Assembly: GCF_022965805.1 (NCBI RefSeq)
Contig: NW_027330892.1
Span: 36,001-100,000 of the forward strand
Direction: 5' to 3'
From: Primulina eburnea
Taxonomy: Eukaryota > Streptophyta > Magnoliopsida > Lamiales > Gesneriaceae
DNA: 64,000 bases
Shown: one piece after another, positions 1 to 13,432 of the stretch
How positions within the stretch are numbered: position 1 is the stretch's first letter
Layout of the letters: each line of letters begins with the position of its first letter
Made by a program: the position numbers and the translations under genes
The notes under the pieces: model-generated
The model's database searches: none
Told to the model about the DNA's origin: nothing
What the model saw: the letters and a program-made list of their open reading frames with translations, nothing else

Positions 1-431
1 ATCCGTAATGTTTGAAGCATCATCGGTTTCATGACAAGCTATAAAATGTGCCATCTTAGAGAATCTATCCACAACTACAAAAATAGAATCCCTCCTCTTC
101 TTAGGCCTAGGCAACTCCAAAATAAAGTCCAGAGAAATGTCAATCCAAGTTCTTTTTAAGAATAGCACGCAAAAGTGTTTCCAAAGTTCTATTGACAACT
201 TCAGTTTGTCCATTCGTTTGAGGATGACAAGTAGTAGAAAACAACAATTTTGTGCCAAGTTTAGCCCATAAAGTCTTCCAGAAGTAACTCAAGAATTTAA
301 CATCGCGACCAGAAACAATAGTCCTAGGCATGCCAAGCAACCTAGCTTCTTCTCTAAAGAACAAATCCGCAATGTTTGAAGCATCATAGGTTTTATGACA
401 AGCTATAAAATGTGCCATCTTAAAGAATCTA

Positions 432-450
432 TCCACAACAACCCCAAAAT
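432..450 (-). repeat. Deletion junction in a 327-bp monomer variant
   Basis: Here CCACAACAAC runs directly into CCCAAAATAAAG. Standard monomers have 37 further bases between these points (the tract covering AAAATAGAATCC to CCTAGGC). The repeat CAAC at both edges suggests deletion through short homology. The same junction recurs near 1128-1146, 31552-31570 and 63109-63127. Confidence 0.85.
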
Positions 451-2514
451 AAAGTCCATAGAAATGTCAATCGAAGTTCTTTTTAAGAATAGCACGCAAA
501 AGTGTTCCCAAAGTTATATTGACAACTTCAGTTTGTCCATCCGTTTGAGGATGACAAGTAGTAGAAAACAACAATTTTGTGCCAAGTTCAGCCCATAAAG
601 TCTTCCAAAAGTAACTCAAGAATTTAACATCGCGACCAGAAACAATAGTCCTAGGCATGCCAAGCAACCTAGCGACTTCTCTAAAGAACAAATCCGCAAT
701 GTTTGAAGCATCATCGGTTTTATGACAAGCTATAAAATGTGCCGTCTTAGAGAATCTATCCACAACAACAAAAATAGAATACATCCCCTTCTTAGTCCTA
801 GGCAACCCCAAAATAAAGTCCATAGAAATGTCAATCCAAGTTCTTTTTAAGAATAGCACGCAAAAGTGTTCTCAAAGTTCTATTGACAACTTCAGTTTGT
901 CCATCCGTTTGAGGATGACAAGTAGTAGAAAAAAACAATTTTGTGCCAAGTTTAGCCCGTAAATTATTCCAAAAGTAACTCAAAAATTTAACATTGCGAC
1001 GAGAAACAATAGTCCTAGGCATGCCATGCAACCTAAAGACTTCTCTAAAGAACAAATCCGCAATGTTTGAAGCATCATCGGTTTTATGACAAGCTATAAA
1101 ATGTGCCATCTTAGAGAATCTATCCACAACAACCCCAAAATAAAGTCCATAGAAATGTCAATCCAAGTTCTTTTTAAGAATAGCACGCAAAAGTGTTCCC
1201 AAAGTTATATTGACAACTTCAGTTTGTCCATCCGTTTGAGGATGACAAGTAGTAGAAAACAACAATTTTGTGCCAAGTTTTTCAGCCCATAAAGTCTTCC
1301 AAAAGTAACTCAAGAATTTAACATCGCGACCCGAAACAATAGTCCTAGGCATGCCAAGCAACCTAGCGACTTCTCTAAAGAACAAATCCGCAATGTTGAA
1401 TCATCATCGGTTTTATGACATGCTATAAAATGTGCTATCTTAGAGAATCTATCCACAACAACAAAAATAGAATCACTCCCCTTCTTAGTCCTAGGCAACC
1501 CCAAAATAAAGTCCATAGAAATGTCAATCCAAGTTCTTTTTAAAAATAGCACGCAAAGGTGTTCCCAAAGTTCTATTGACAACTTCAGTTTGTCCATCAG
1601 TTTGAGGATGACATGTAGTAGAAAACAACAATTTTGTGCCAAGTTTAGCCCATAAATTATTCCAAAAGTAACTCAAAAATTTAACATTACGACGAGAAAA
1701 CAATAGTCCTAAGCATGCCATGCAACCTAGCGACTTCTCTAAAGAACAAATCCGCAATGTTTGAAGCATCATCGGTTTCATGACAAGCTATAAAATGTGC
1801 CATCTTAGAGAATCTATCCACAACAACAAAAATAGAATCCCTCCTCTTCTTAGGCCTAGGCAACCCCAAACTAAAGTCCATAGAAATGTCAATCCAAGTT
1901 CCTTTTAAGAATAGCACGCAAAAGTGTTCCCAAAGTTCTATGGACAACTTCAGTTTGTCCATCCGTTTGAGGATGACAAGTAGTAGAAAACAACAATTTT
2001 GTGCCAAGTTTAGCCCATAAATTATTCCAAAAGTAACTTAAAAATTTAACATTGCGACGAGAAACAATAGTCCTAGGCATGCCATGCAACCTAGCGACTT
2101 CTCTAAAGAACAAATCCGCAATGTTTGAAGCATCATCGGTTTCATGACAAGCTATAAATGTGCCATCTTAGAGAATCTATCCACAACAACAAAAATAGAA
2201 TCCCTCCTCTTCTTAGGCCTAGGCAACCCCAAACTAAAGTCCATAGAAATGTCAATCCAAGTTCCTTTTAAGAATAGCACGCAAAAGTGTTCCCAAAGTT
2301 CTATGGACAACTTCAGTTTGTCCATCCGTTTGAGGATGACAAGTAGTAGAAAACAACAATTTTGTGCCAAGTTTAGCCCATAAATTATTCCAAAAGTAAC
2401 TTAAAAATTTAACATTGCGACGAGAAACAATAGTCCTAGGCATGCCATGCAACCTAGCGACTTCTCTAAAGAACAAATCCGCAATGTTTGAAGCATCGTC
2501 GGTTTCATGACAAG

Positions 2515-5061
2515 CTATAAATGTGCCATCTTAGAGAATCTATCCACAACAACAAAAATAGAATCCCTCCTCTTCTTAGGCCTAGGCAACCCCAAACTAA
2601 AGTCCATAGAAATGTGAATCCAAGTTCCTTTTAAGAATAGCACGCAAAAGTGTTCCCAAAGTTCTATGGACAACTTCAGTTTGTCCATCCGTTTGAGGAT
2701 GACAAGTAGTAGAAAACAACAATTTTGTGCCAAGTTTAGCCCATAAATTATTCCAAAAGTAACTGAAAAATTTAACATTGCGACGAGAAACAATAGTCCT
2801 AGGCATGCCATGCAACCTAGCGACTTCTCTAAAGAACAAATCAGCAATGTTTGAAGCAGCATCGGTTTCATGACAAGCTATAAAATGTGCCATCTTAGAG
2901 AATCTATCCACAACAACAAAAATAGAATCCCTCCCTTTCTTTGTCCTAGGCAACCCCAAAATAAAGTCCATAGAAATGTCAATCCAAGTTCTTTTTAAGA
3001 ATAGCACGCAAAGGTGTTCCTAAAGTTCTATTGACAACTTCAGTTTGTCCATCAGTTTGAGGATGACAAGTAGTAGAAAACAACAATTTTGTGCCAAGTT
3101 CAGCCCATAAAGTCTTCCAAAAGTAACTCAAAAATTTAACATCGCGAACAGAATCAATAGTCCTAGGCATGCCAAGCAACCTAGCGACTTCTCTAAAGAA
3201 AAAATCCGCAATGTTTGGAGCAACATCGGTTTTATGACAAGCTATAAAATGTGCCATCTTAGAGAATCTATCCACAACAACAAAAATAGAATCCCTCCCT
3301 TTCTTTGTCCTAGGCAACCCCAAAATAAAGTCCATAGAAATGTCAATCCAAGTTCTTTTTAAGAATAGCACGCAAAGGTGTTCCCAAAGTTCTATTGACA
3401 ACTTCAGTTTGTCCATCAGTTTGAGGATGACAAGTAGTAGAAAACAACAATTTTGTGCCAAGTTCAGCCCATAAAGTCTTCCAAAAGTAACTCAAGAATT
3501 TAACATCGCGACCAGAAACAATAGTCCTAGGCATGCCAAGCAACCTAGCGACTTCTCTAAAGAACAAATCCGCAATGTTTGAAGCATCATCGGTTTTATG
3601 ACAAGCTATAAAATGTGCCATCTTAGAGAATCTATCCACAACAACAAAAATAGAATCCCTCCCCTTCTTAGTCCTAGGCAACCCCAAAATAAAGTCCATA
3701 GAATTGTCAATCCAAGTTCTTTTTAAGAATAGCACGCAAAGGTGTTCCCAAAGTTCCAATGACAACTTCAGTTTGTCCATCCGTTTGAGGATGACAAGTA
3801 GTAGAAAACAACAATTTTGTGCCAAGTTTAGCCCATAAATTATTCCAAAAGTAACTCAAAAATTTAACATTGCGACAAGAAACAATAGTCCCAGGCATGC
3901 CATGCAACCTAGCGACTTCTCTAAAGAACAAATCCACAATGTTTGAAGCATCATCGGTTTTATGACAAGCTATAAAAAGTGCCATCTTAGAGAATCTATC
4001 CACAACAACTAAAATAGAATCCCTCCTCTTCTTAGGCCTAGGCAACCCCAAACTAAAGTCCATAGAAATGTCAATCCAAGTTCCTTTTAAGAATAACACG
4101 CAAAAGTGTTCCCAAAGTTCTATGGACAACTTCAGTTTGTCCATCTGTTTGAGGATGACAAGTAGTAGAAAACAACAATTTTGTGCCAAGTTTAGCCCAT
4201 AAAGTCTTCCAAAAGTAACTCAAGAATTTAACATCGCGACCAGAATCAATAGTCCTAGGCATGCCATGCAGTCTAACGACTTCTCTATAGAACAAATCTG
4301 CAATGTTTGAAGCATCATCGATTTTATGACAAGCTATAAAATGTGCCATCTTAGAAAATCTATCCACAATAACAAAAATAGAATCCCTCCACTTCTTAGG
4401 CCTAGGCAACCCCAAACTAAAGTCCATAGAAATGTCAATCCAAGTTCCTTTTAAGAATAGCACGAAAAAGTGTTCCTAAAGTTCTATTGACAACTTCAGT
4501 TTGTCCATCCGTTTGAGGATGACAAGTAGTAGAAACCAACAATTTTGTGCCAAGTTTAGCCTATAAATTATTCCAAAAGTAACTTAAAAATTTAACATTG
4601 CGACGAGAAACAATAGTCCTAGGCATGCCATGCAACCTAGCGACTTCTCTAAAGAACAAATCAGAAATGTTTGAAGCATCATCGGTTTCATGACAAGCTA
4701 TAAAATGTGCCATCTTAGAGAATCTATCAACAACAACAAAAATAGAATCCCTCCTCTTCTTAGGCCTAGGCAACCCCAAACTAAAGTCCATAGAAATGTC
4801 AATCCAAGTTCCTTTTAAGAATAGCACGCAAAAGTGTTCCCAAAGTTCTATGGACAACTTCAGTTTGTCCATCCGTTTGAGGATGACAAGTAGTAGAAAA
4901 CAACAATTTTGTGCCAAGTTTAGCCCATAAATTATTCCAAAAGTAACATAAAAATTTAACATTGCGACGAGAAACAATAGTCCTAGGCATGCCATGCAAC
5001 CTAGCGACTTCTCTAAAGAACAAATCCGCAATGTTTGAAGCATCGTCGGTTTCATGACAAG
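2515..5061 (-). repeat. Higher-order repeat copy 1 (7 monomers, ~2547 bp)
   Basis: Diagnostic variants recur in the same order in three consecutive blocks. They are a shortened TATAAATG at 2517, 5064 and 7246; a GAATTGTCAATCC variant at about 3703, 6249 and 8431; and an ACAGAATCAATAG-type variant at about 3145, 5693 and 7875. This first copy holds seven monomers. The shared private variants show that amplification acted on multi-monomer units. Confidence 0.8.
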
Positions 5062-7243
5062 CTATAAATGTGCCATCTTAGAGAATCTATCCACAACAAC
5101 AAAAATAGAATCCCTCCTCTTCTTAGGCCTAGGCAACCCCAAACTAAAGTCCATAGAAATGTGAATCCAAGTTCCTTTTAAGAATAGCACGCAAAAGTGT
5201 TCCCAAAGTTCTATGGACAACTTCAGTTTGTCCATCCGTTTGAGGATGACAAGTAGTAGAAAACAACAATTTTGTGCCAAGTTTAGCCCATAAATTATTC
5301 CAAAAGTAACTTAAAAATTTAACATTGCGACGAGAAACAATAGTCCTAGGCATGCCATGCAACCTAGCGACTTCTCTAAAGAACAAATCAGCAATGTTTG
5401 AAGCATCATCGGTTTCATGACAAGCTATAAAATGTGCCATCTTAGAGAATCTATCCACAACAACAAAAATAGAATCCCTCCCTTTCTTTGTCCTAGGCAA
5501 CCCCAAAATAAAGTCCATAGAAACGTCAATCCAAGTTCTTTTTAAGAATAGCACGCAAAGGTGTTCCCAAAGTTCTATTGACAACTTCAGTTTGTCCATC
5601 AGTTTGAGGATGACAAGTAGTAGAAAACAACAATTTTGTGCCAAGTTCAGCCCATAAAGTCTTCCAAAAGTAACTCAAAAATTTAACATCGCGAATAGAA
5701 TCAATAGTCCTAGGCATGCCAAGCAACCTAGCGACTTCTCTAAAGAAAAAATCCGCAATGTTTGAAGCAACATCGGTTTTATGACAAGCTATAAAATGTG
5801 CCATCTTAGAGAATCTATCCACAACAACAAAAATAGAATCCCTCCCTTTCTTTGTCCTAGGCAACCCCAAAATAAAGTCCATAGAAATGTCAATCCAAGT
5901 TCTTTTTAAGAATAGCACGCAAAGGTGTTCCCAAAGTTCTATTGACAACTTCAGTTTGTCCATCAGTTTGAGGATGACAAGTAGTAGAAAACAACAATTT
6001 TGTGCCAAGTTCAGCCCATGAAGTCTTCCAAAAGTAACTCAAGAATTTAACATCGCGACCAGAAACAATAGTCCTAGGCATGCCAAGCAACCTAGCGACT
6101 TCTCTAAAGAACAAATCCGCAATGTTTGAAGCATCATTGGTTTTATGACAAGCTATAAAATGTGCCATCTTAGAGAATCTATCCACAACAACAAAAATAG
6201 AATCCCTCCCCTTCTTAGTCATAGGCAACCCCAAAATAAAGTCCATAGAATTGTCAATCCAAGTTCTTTTTAAGAATAGCACGCAAAGGTGTTCCCAAAG
6301 TTCCAATGACAACTTCAGTTTGTCCATCCGTTAGAGGATGACAAGTAGTAGAAAACAACAATTTTGTGCCAAGTTTAGCCCATAAATTATTCCAAAAGTA
6401 ACTCAAAAATTTAACATTGCGACAAGAAACAATAGTCCCAGGCATGCCATGCAACCTAGCGACTTCTCTAAAGAACAAATCCGCAATGTTTGAAGCATCA
6501 TCGATTTTATGACAAGCTATAAAATGTGCCATCTTAGAAATCTATCCACAATAACAAAAATAGAATCCCTCCTCTTCTTAGGCCTAGGCAACCCCAAACT
6601 AAAGTCCATAGAAATGTCAATCCAAGTTCCTTTTAAGAATAGCACGCAAAAGTGTTCCTAAAGTTCTATTGACAACTTCAGTTTGTCCATCCGTTTGAGG
6701 ATGACAAGTAGTAGAAACCAACAATTTTGTGCCAAGTTTAGCCCATAAATTATTCCAAAAGTAACTTAAAAATTTAACATTGCGACGAGAAACAATAGTC
6801 CTAGGCATGCCATGCAACCTAGCGACTTCTCTAAAGAACAAATCAGAAATGTTTGAAGCATCATCGGTTTCATGACAAGCTATAAAATGTGCCATCTTAG
6901 AGAATCTATCAACAACAACAAAAATAGAATCCCTCCTCTTCTTAGGCCTAGGCAACCCCAAACTAAAGTCCATAGAAATGTCAATCCAAGTTCCTTTTAA
7001 GAATAGCACGCAAAAGTGTTCCCAAAGTTCTATGGACAGCTTCAGTTTGTCCATCCGTTTGAGGATGACAAGTAGTAGAAAACAACAATTTTGTGCCAAG
7101 TTTAGCCCATAAATTATTCCAAAAGTAACTTAAAAATTTAACATTGCGACAAGAAACAATAGTCCTAGGCAGGCCATGCAACCTAGCGACTTCTCTAAAG
7201 AACAAATCCGCAATGTTTGAAGCATCGTCGGTTTCATGACAAG
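5062..7243 (-). repeat. Higher-order repeat copy 2 (6 monomers, ~2182 bp; one monomer lost)
   Basis: This copy is colinear with the flanking higher-order repeats but one monomer shorter. At about 6430-6495 a monomer begins with markers of the fifth unit of the neighbours (CAGGCATGCC after AATAGTCC). It continues with markers of the sixth (CATCGATTTTATG, then a shortened TTAGAAATC). This is the expected product of unequal crossover or deletion between adjacent monomers. Confidence 0.75.
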
Positions 7244-9790
7244 CTATAAATGTGCCATCTTAGAGAATCTATCCACAACAACAAAAATAGAATCCCTCCT
7301 CTTCTTAGGCCTAGGCAACCCCAAACTAAAGTCCATAGAAATGTGAATCCAAGTTCCTTTTAAGAATAGCACGCAAAAGTGTTCCCAAAGTTCTAAGGAC
7401 AACTTCAGTTTGTCCATCCGTTTGAGGATGACAAGTAGTAGAAAACAACAATTTTGTGCCAAGTTTAGCCCATAAATTATTCCAAAAGTAACTTAAAAAT
7501 TTAACATTGCGACGAGAAACAATAGTCCTAGGCATGCCATGCAACCTAGCGACTTCTCTAAAGAACAAATCAGCAATGTTTGAAGCATCATCGGTTTCAT
7601 GACAAGCTATAAAATGTGCCATCTTAGAGAATCTATCCACAACAACAAAAATAGAATCCCTCCCTTTCTTTGTCCTAGGCAACCCCAAAATAAAGTCCAT
7701 AGAAATGTCAATCCAAGTTCTTTTTAAGAATAGCACGCAAAGGTGTTCCCAAAGTTCTATTGACAACTTCAGTTTGTCCATCAGTTTGAGGATGACAAGT
7801 AGTAGAAAACAACAATTTTGTGCCAAGTTCAGCCCATAAAGTCTTCCAAAAGTAACTCAAAAATTTAACATCGCGAACAGAATCAATAGTCCTAGGCATG
7901 CCAAGCAACCTAGCGACTTCTCTAAAGAAAAAATCCGCAATGTTTGAAGCAACATCGGTTTTATGACAAGCTATAAAATGTGCCATCTTAGAGAATCTAT
8001 CCACAACAACAAAAATAGAATCCCTCCCTTTCTTTGTCCTAGGCAACCCCAAAATAAAGTCCATAGAAATGTCAATCCAAGTTCTTTTTAAGAATAGCAC
8101 GCAAATGTGTTCCCAAAGTTCTATTGACAACTTCAGTTTGTCCATCAGTTTGAGGATGACAAGTAGTAGAAAACAACAATTTTGTGCCAAGTTCAGCCCA
8201 TAAAGTCTTCCAAAAGTAACTCAAGAATTTAACATCGCGACCAGAAACAAGAGTCCTAGGCATGCCAAGCAACCTAGCGACTTCTCTAAAGAACAAATCC
8301 GCAATGTTTGAAGCATCATCGGTTTTATGACAAGCTATAAAATGTGCCATCTTAGAGAATCTATCCACAACAACAAAAATAGAATCCCTCCCCTTCTTAG
8401 TCCTAGGCAACCCCAAAATAAAGTCCATAGAATTGTCAATCCAAGTTCTTTTTAAGAATAGCACGCAAAGGTGTTCCCAAAGTTCCAATGACAACTTCAG
8501 TTTGTCCATCCGTTTGAGGATGACAAGTAGTAGAAAACAACAATTTTGTGCCAAGTTTAGCCCATAAATTATTTCAAAAGTAACTCAAAAATTTAACATT
8601 GCGACAAGAAACAATAGTCCCAGGCATGCCATGCAACCTAGCGACTTCTCTAAAGAACAAATCCGCAATGTTTGAAGCATCATCGGTTTTATGACAAGCT
8701 ATAAAAAGTGCCATCTTAGAGAATCTATCCACAACAACTAAAATAGAATCCCTCCTCTTCTTAGGCCTAGGCAACCCCAAACTAAAGTCCATAGAAATGT
8801 CAATCCAGGTTCCTTTTAAGAATAACACGCAAAAGTGTTCCCAAAGTTCTATGGACAACTTCAGTTTGTCCATCTGTTTGAGGATGACAAGTAGTAGAAA
8901 ACAACAATTTTGTGCCAAGTTTAGCCCATAAAGTCTTCCAAAAGTAACTCAAGAATTTAACATCGCGACCAGAATCAATAGTCCTAGGCATGCCATGCAA
9001 CCTAACGACTTCTCTAAAGAACAAATCCGCAATGTTTGAAGCATCATCGATTTTATGACAAGCTATAAAATGTGCCATCTTAGAAAATCTATCCACAATA
9101 ACAAAAATAGAATCCCTCCTCTTCTTAGGCCTAGGCAACCCCAAACTAAAGTCCATAGAAATGTCAATCCAAGTTCCTTTTAAGAATAGCACGAAAAAGT
9201 GTTCCTAAAGTTCTATTGACAACTTCAGTTTGTCCATCCGTTTGAGGATGACAAGTAGTAGAAACCAACAATTTTGTGCCAAGTTTAGCCCATAAATTAT
9301 TCCAAAAGTAACTTAAAAATTTAACATTGCGACGAGAAACAATAGTCCTAGGCATGCCATGCAACCTAGCGACTTCTCTAAAGAACAAATCAGAAATGTT
9401 TGAAGCATCATCGGTTTCATGACAAGCTATAAAATGTGCCATCTTAGAGAATCTATCAACAACAAAAAAAATAGAATCCCTCCTCTTCTTAGGCCTAGGC
9501 AACCCCAAAACTAAAGTCCATAGAAATGTCAATCCAAGTTCCTTTTAAGAATAGCACGCAAAAATGTTCCCAAAGTTCTATGGACAACTTCAGTTTGTCC
9601 ATCCGTTTGAGGATGACAAGTAGTAGAAAACAACAATTTTGTGCCAAGTTTAGCCCATAAATTATTCCAAAAGTAACTTAAAAATTTAACATTGCGACGA
9701 GAAACAATAGTCCTAGGCATGCCATGCAACCTAGCGACTTCTCTAAAGAACAAATCCGCAATGTTTGAAGCATCATCGGTTTCATGACAA
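7244..9790 (-). repeat. Higher-order repeat copy 3 (7 monomers)
   Basis: This copy restores the seven-monomer order of copy 1, including the TATAAAAAGTGCC monomer (3974 in copy 1, about 8703 here) that copy 2 lacks. The GCACGAAAAAGTGTTCC variant lies at 4461 and 9188. The right edge is approximate because the next expected boundary marker is not conserved. Confidence 0.7.
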
Positions 9791-11615
9791 GCTATAAAAT
9801 GTGCCATCTAAGAAAATCTATCCACAACAACAAAAATAGAATCCCTCCTCTTCTTGCCTAGGCAACCCCAAACTAAAGTCCATTGAAATGTCAATCCAAG
9901 TTCCTTTTAAGAATAGCACGCAAAAGTGTTCCCAAAGTTCTATAGACAACTTCAGTTTGTCCATCCGTTTGAGGATGACAAGAAGTAGAAAACAACAATT
10001 TTGTGCCAAGTTTAGCCCATAAATTATTCCAAAAGTAACTTAAAAATTTAACATTGCGACGAGAAACAATAGTCCTAGGCATGCCATGCAACCTAGCGAC
10101 TTCTCTAAAGAACAAATCCGCAATGTTTGAAGCATCATCGGTTTCATGACAAGCTATAAAATGTGCCATCTTAGAGAATCTATCCACAACTACTAAAATA
10201 GAATCCCTCCTCTTCTTAGGCCTAGGCAACTCCAAAATAAAGTCCAGAGAAATGTCAATCCAAGTTCTTTTTAAGAATAGCACGCAAAAGTGTTCCCAAA
10301 GTTCTATTGACAACTTCAGTTTGTCCATCTGTTTGAGAATGACAAGTAGTAGAAAACAACAATTTTGTGCCAAGTTTAGCCCGTAAATTTTTCCAAAAGT
10401 AACTCAAAAATGTAACATTGCGACGAGAAACAATAGTCCTAGGCATGCCATGCAACCAAGCGAATTCTCTAAAGAACAAATCCGCAATGTTTGAAGCATC
10501 ATCGGTTTTATGACAAGCTATAAAAAGTGCCATCTTAGAGAATCTATCCACAACAACTAAAATAGAATCCCTCCTCTTCTTAGGCCTAGGCAACACCAAA
10601 ATAAAGTCCAGAGAAATGTCAATCCAAGTTCTTTTTAAGAATAGCACGCAAAGGTGTTCCCAAAGTTCTATTGACAACTTCAGTTTGTCCATCCGTTTGA
10701 GGATGACAAGTAGTAGAAAATAACATTTTTTTGCCAAGTTTAGCCCATAAATTATTCCAAAAGTAACTTAAAAATTTAACATTGAGACGAGAAACAATTG
10801 TCCTAGGCATGCCATGCAACCTAGCGACTTCTCTAAAGAACAAATCCGCAATGTTTGAAGGATCATCGGTTTCATGACAAGCTATAAAATGTGCCATCTT
10901 AGAGAATCTATCCACAACTACAAAAATAGAATCCATCCTCTTCTTAGGCCTAGGCAACCCCAAACTAAAGTCCATAGAAATGTCAATCCAAGTTCTTTTT
11001 AAGAATAGCACGCAAAAGTGTTCTCAAAGTTCTATTGACAACTTCAGTTTGTCCATCTGTTTGAGAATGAAAAGTAGTAGAAAAAACCAATTTTGTGCCA
11101 AGTTTAGCCCATAAAGCCTTCAAAAAGTAACTCAAGAATTTAACATCGCGACCAGAAACAATAGTCCTAGGCATGCCATGCAACCTAGCGACTTCTCTAA
11201 AGAACAAATCCGCAATGTTTGAAGCATCATCCGTTTTATGACAAGCTATAAAATGTGTCATCTTAGAGAATCTATCCACAGCAACAAAAATAGAATCCCT
11301 CCCATTCTTAGTCCTAGGCAACCCCAAAATAAAGTCCATAGAATTGTCAATCCAAGTTCTTTTTAAGAATAGCACGCAAAGGTGTTCCCAAAGTTCTATT
11401 GACAACTTCAGTTTGTCCAACTGTTTGAGGATGACAAGTAGTAGAAAACAACAATTTTGTACCAAGTTCAGCCCATTAAGTATTCCAAAAGTAACTCAAG
11501 AATTTAACATCGCGACCATAAACAATAGTCCTAGGCATGCCAAACAACCTAGCAACTTCTCTAAAGAACAAATCCGCACTGTTTGAAGCATCATCGATTT
11601 TATGATAAGCTATAA

Positions 11616-13420
11616 TGTGGGGACCCGGGCTCTAACTCAATTCTTTTGGGATTTAATTGGATCTTTGTTCGAAAATGTGGGTCAAAAATTTGCTTTTAAC
11701 ATTATTTCAAATGTATAATTAAAGCATCACAAGTCTATATATGAACTAAACGACATAAGATACATACCAGTCTGTTTAATACAACCATACACTAGTGTTT
11801 AAATATCAACTACAACCATGAGTAGTACAAGTTTCATAATAAAACACTAGTAATCTGCAATGCCCGAGATCTCCACGCTATCATCCATCTCTCATCTAGC
11901 TCGAGACCCAGATCCTGCCCCACCTGTTGCGATGCACACATACAGACACGACAACAGCCGGATAACTCCGGTGAGAAACATATCCCAGTATAAAACATGG
12001 ATGCATGCAATGTCATAATCATGTACAAAAGCATAGAATATATCAAGTAACATGAATAAAATCTAAACATGTAGAAGAATACAAATCTGTATTCAACATT
12101 TAACTCTTGACTCGACTCATTTCTAATCTAGGGATCCCGGTGTGAATAAGACGGTCTGTCACCTACCCAACCACTCGGGGCAACGGTACGTCTTATTCCT
12201 AGACTTCGGTCAACTCTGTATCGAGGGTCTACACATATAGCAAATCTGCTCCTATGCGTCGATACACCGAAACGTCTAGTTTTGGCAAGTCTGCCAATAT
12301 CTCCTATCTCAGGACTCGAATCTAAATCAATAAACAAAACATTACATAATCAAATGTAATAACAATCTAGTATGTGATTTAGGGAAACTCGTATCAAATC
12401 TGAATCGAGTTGTGCAATCCCGTGACCACATGAATTATACCTTTCTTGTCGCACTGTCTGTCAAGATCTCGAATCAAATGTCAAACCTGTCACTTCAAAT
12501 CTGAAATGGCAATGTGTAGACACACCATATCAATCTCTAACTCAAAGGAACATATATGCAAATCAATAATAAATCTCGGTACAAATCGACGGCATAACAG
12601 CGTAATTCTCGGTACCGGTCAACTCAAGAACATCATACTCAATCACAATCAACTCATAATCTCATCAACACATCCATATATATTCTGAAATCTGTACAAT
12701 CTTAACATCATACATGCTGAAATTTAGAATAATAGCATACGGTGTCCGAAATTCGATCTGATAACGAATATACCAAGCTCAAGATATCAAGAACACATAT
12801 TCTAACTCAAATCTGAATTTCTCCCAACATACACAATCTGAATTATGTTGAAATGTAACAAAACTTACATCCTTGAATAGCAACTGATGAGAGGAGTTCA
12901 AAACCGAAGTCGGATCTAAAATCGGATGGCTAAATCTTGCAAAACTTCAATTCTAATATGAAGGAAACCTCTCACCTTCTTTGAAAATAGCTCTCGGTGC
13001 TTTCACTGAAATGGGGAAGAACTGAATCAGCACAAATCATATATATACCATGCCATGTGTCAGCTCAAGAGGAAAGGGTGGCATTTCTGCATGCAGCACC
13101 GCGGGTGCGGTGACTTAGGAGCGCGGGTGCGCTGTGCTTTCGGCAACATTTCATTTTCTGAATTCCGATGACCGCGGGTGCGGCTCTTGCATGACCGCGG
13201 GTGCGGTCTCAGCACCGCGGGTGCGGTCTTGCTAGCACCGCGGGTGCGGTGTTGCTTCGCACATTTCCCTCAACTTTCTGTCACCTACACCGCGGGTGCA
13301 GTAGTCCTAGCACCGCAGGGGCGGTGTGGCTTCGGCCCTGCTGCTCAAAATCTCATAATTCATGCATTCTTATCTCTACAATTCCCACATCAATAATGCC
13401 GATAATTCTCGAGCCTTACA
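11616..13420 (-). repeat. Element B 3' LTR (left copy)
   Basis: The 1805-bp LTR begins TGTAAGGCTCGAG on the minus strand (ending at 13420) and ends CCGGGTCCCCACA (at 11616). It matches the right copy at 28273-30077 along its whole length. It holds the same palindrome cluster (13098-13326), TATA-like tract (about 13036-13050), intron-like intervals and stem-loop (12199-12279) as the 5' LTR. Several short open frames across it are by-products of the repeats. Confidence 0.93.
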
Positions 13421-13432
13421 TTTCTCCCCCTC
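13421..13432 (-). other. Element B polypurine tract
   Basis: The minus strand reads GAGGGGGAGAAA directly before the 3' LTR, the usual primer for plus-strand DNA synthesis. The outermost CCCTC (13428-13432) is also the target duplicated by solo LTR S, which landed in the edge of this tract. Confidence 0.85.

Larger units (their letters stand above)
1..11615 (-). repeat. Satellite block 1: ~364-bp tandem repeats derived from a retrotransposon integrase core
   Basis: About 32 head-to-tail monomers, most spaced 363-366 bp and a few 327 bp. Read on the minus strand each monomer encodes part of a Ty3/gypsy integrase catalytic core (rve): [14 protein letters not shown] with the first catalytic Asp, the [18 protein letters not shown] stretch, then FLSYFW and [15 protein letters not shown] with the catalytic Glu, ending at AILKKNL. 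The zinc-binding N-terminal part and the C-terminal part of integrase are absent. The monomer length is 3n+1, so the frame shifts at every junction and the open frames of 130-160 codons each cover about one and a third monomers. The second catalytic Asp is replaced (SGRD, SRRN, SCRN or DSVRD). This is a satellite built from coding sequence, not a gene family. The block ends exactly where element B has inserted. Confidence 0.93.

Noticed and set aside
140..11465. Dozens of 130-160 codon frames that look like a gene family
   Set aside because: They are translations of tandem monomers. The frame breaks each 364 bp, the integrase ends are missing and a catalytic Asp is lost.
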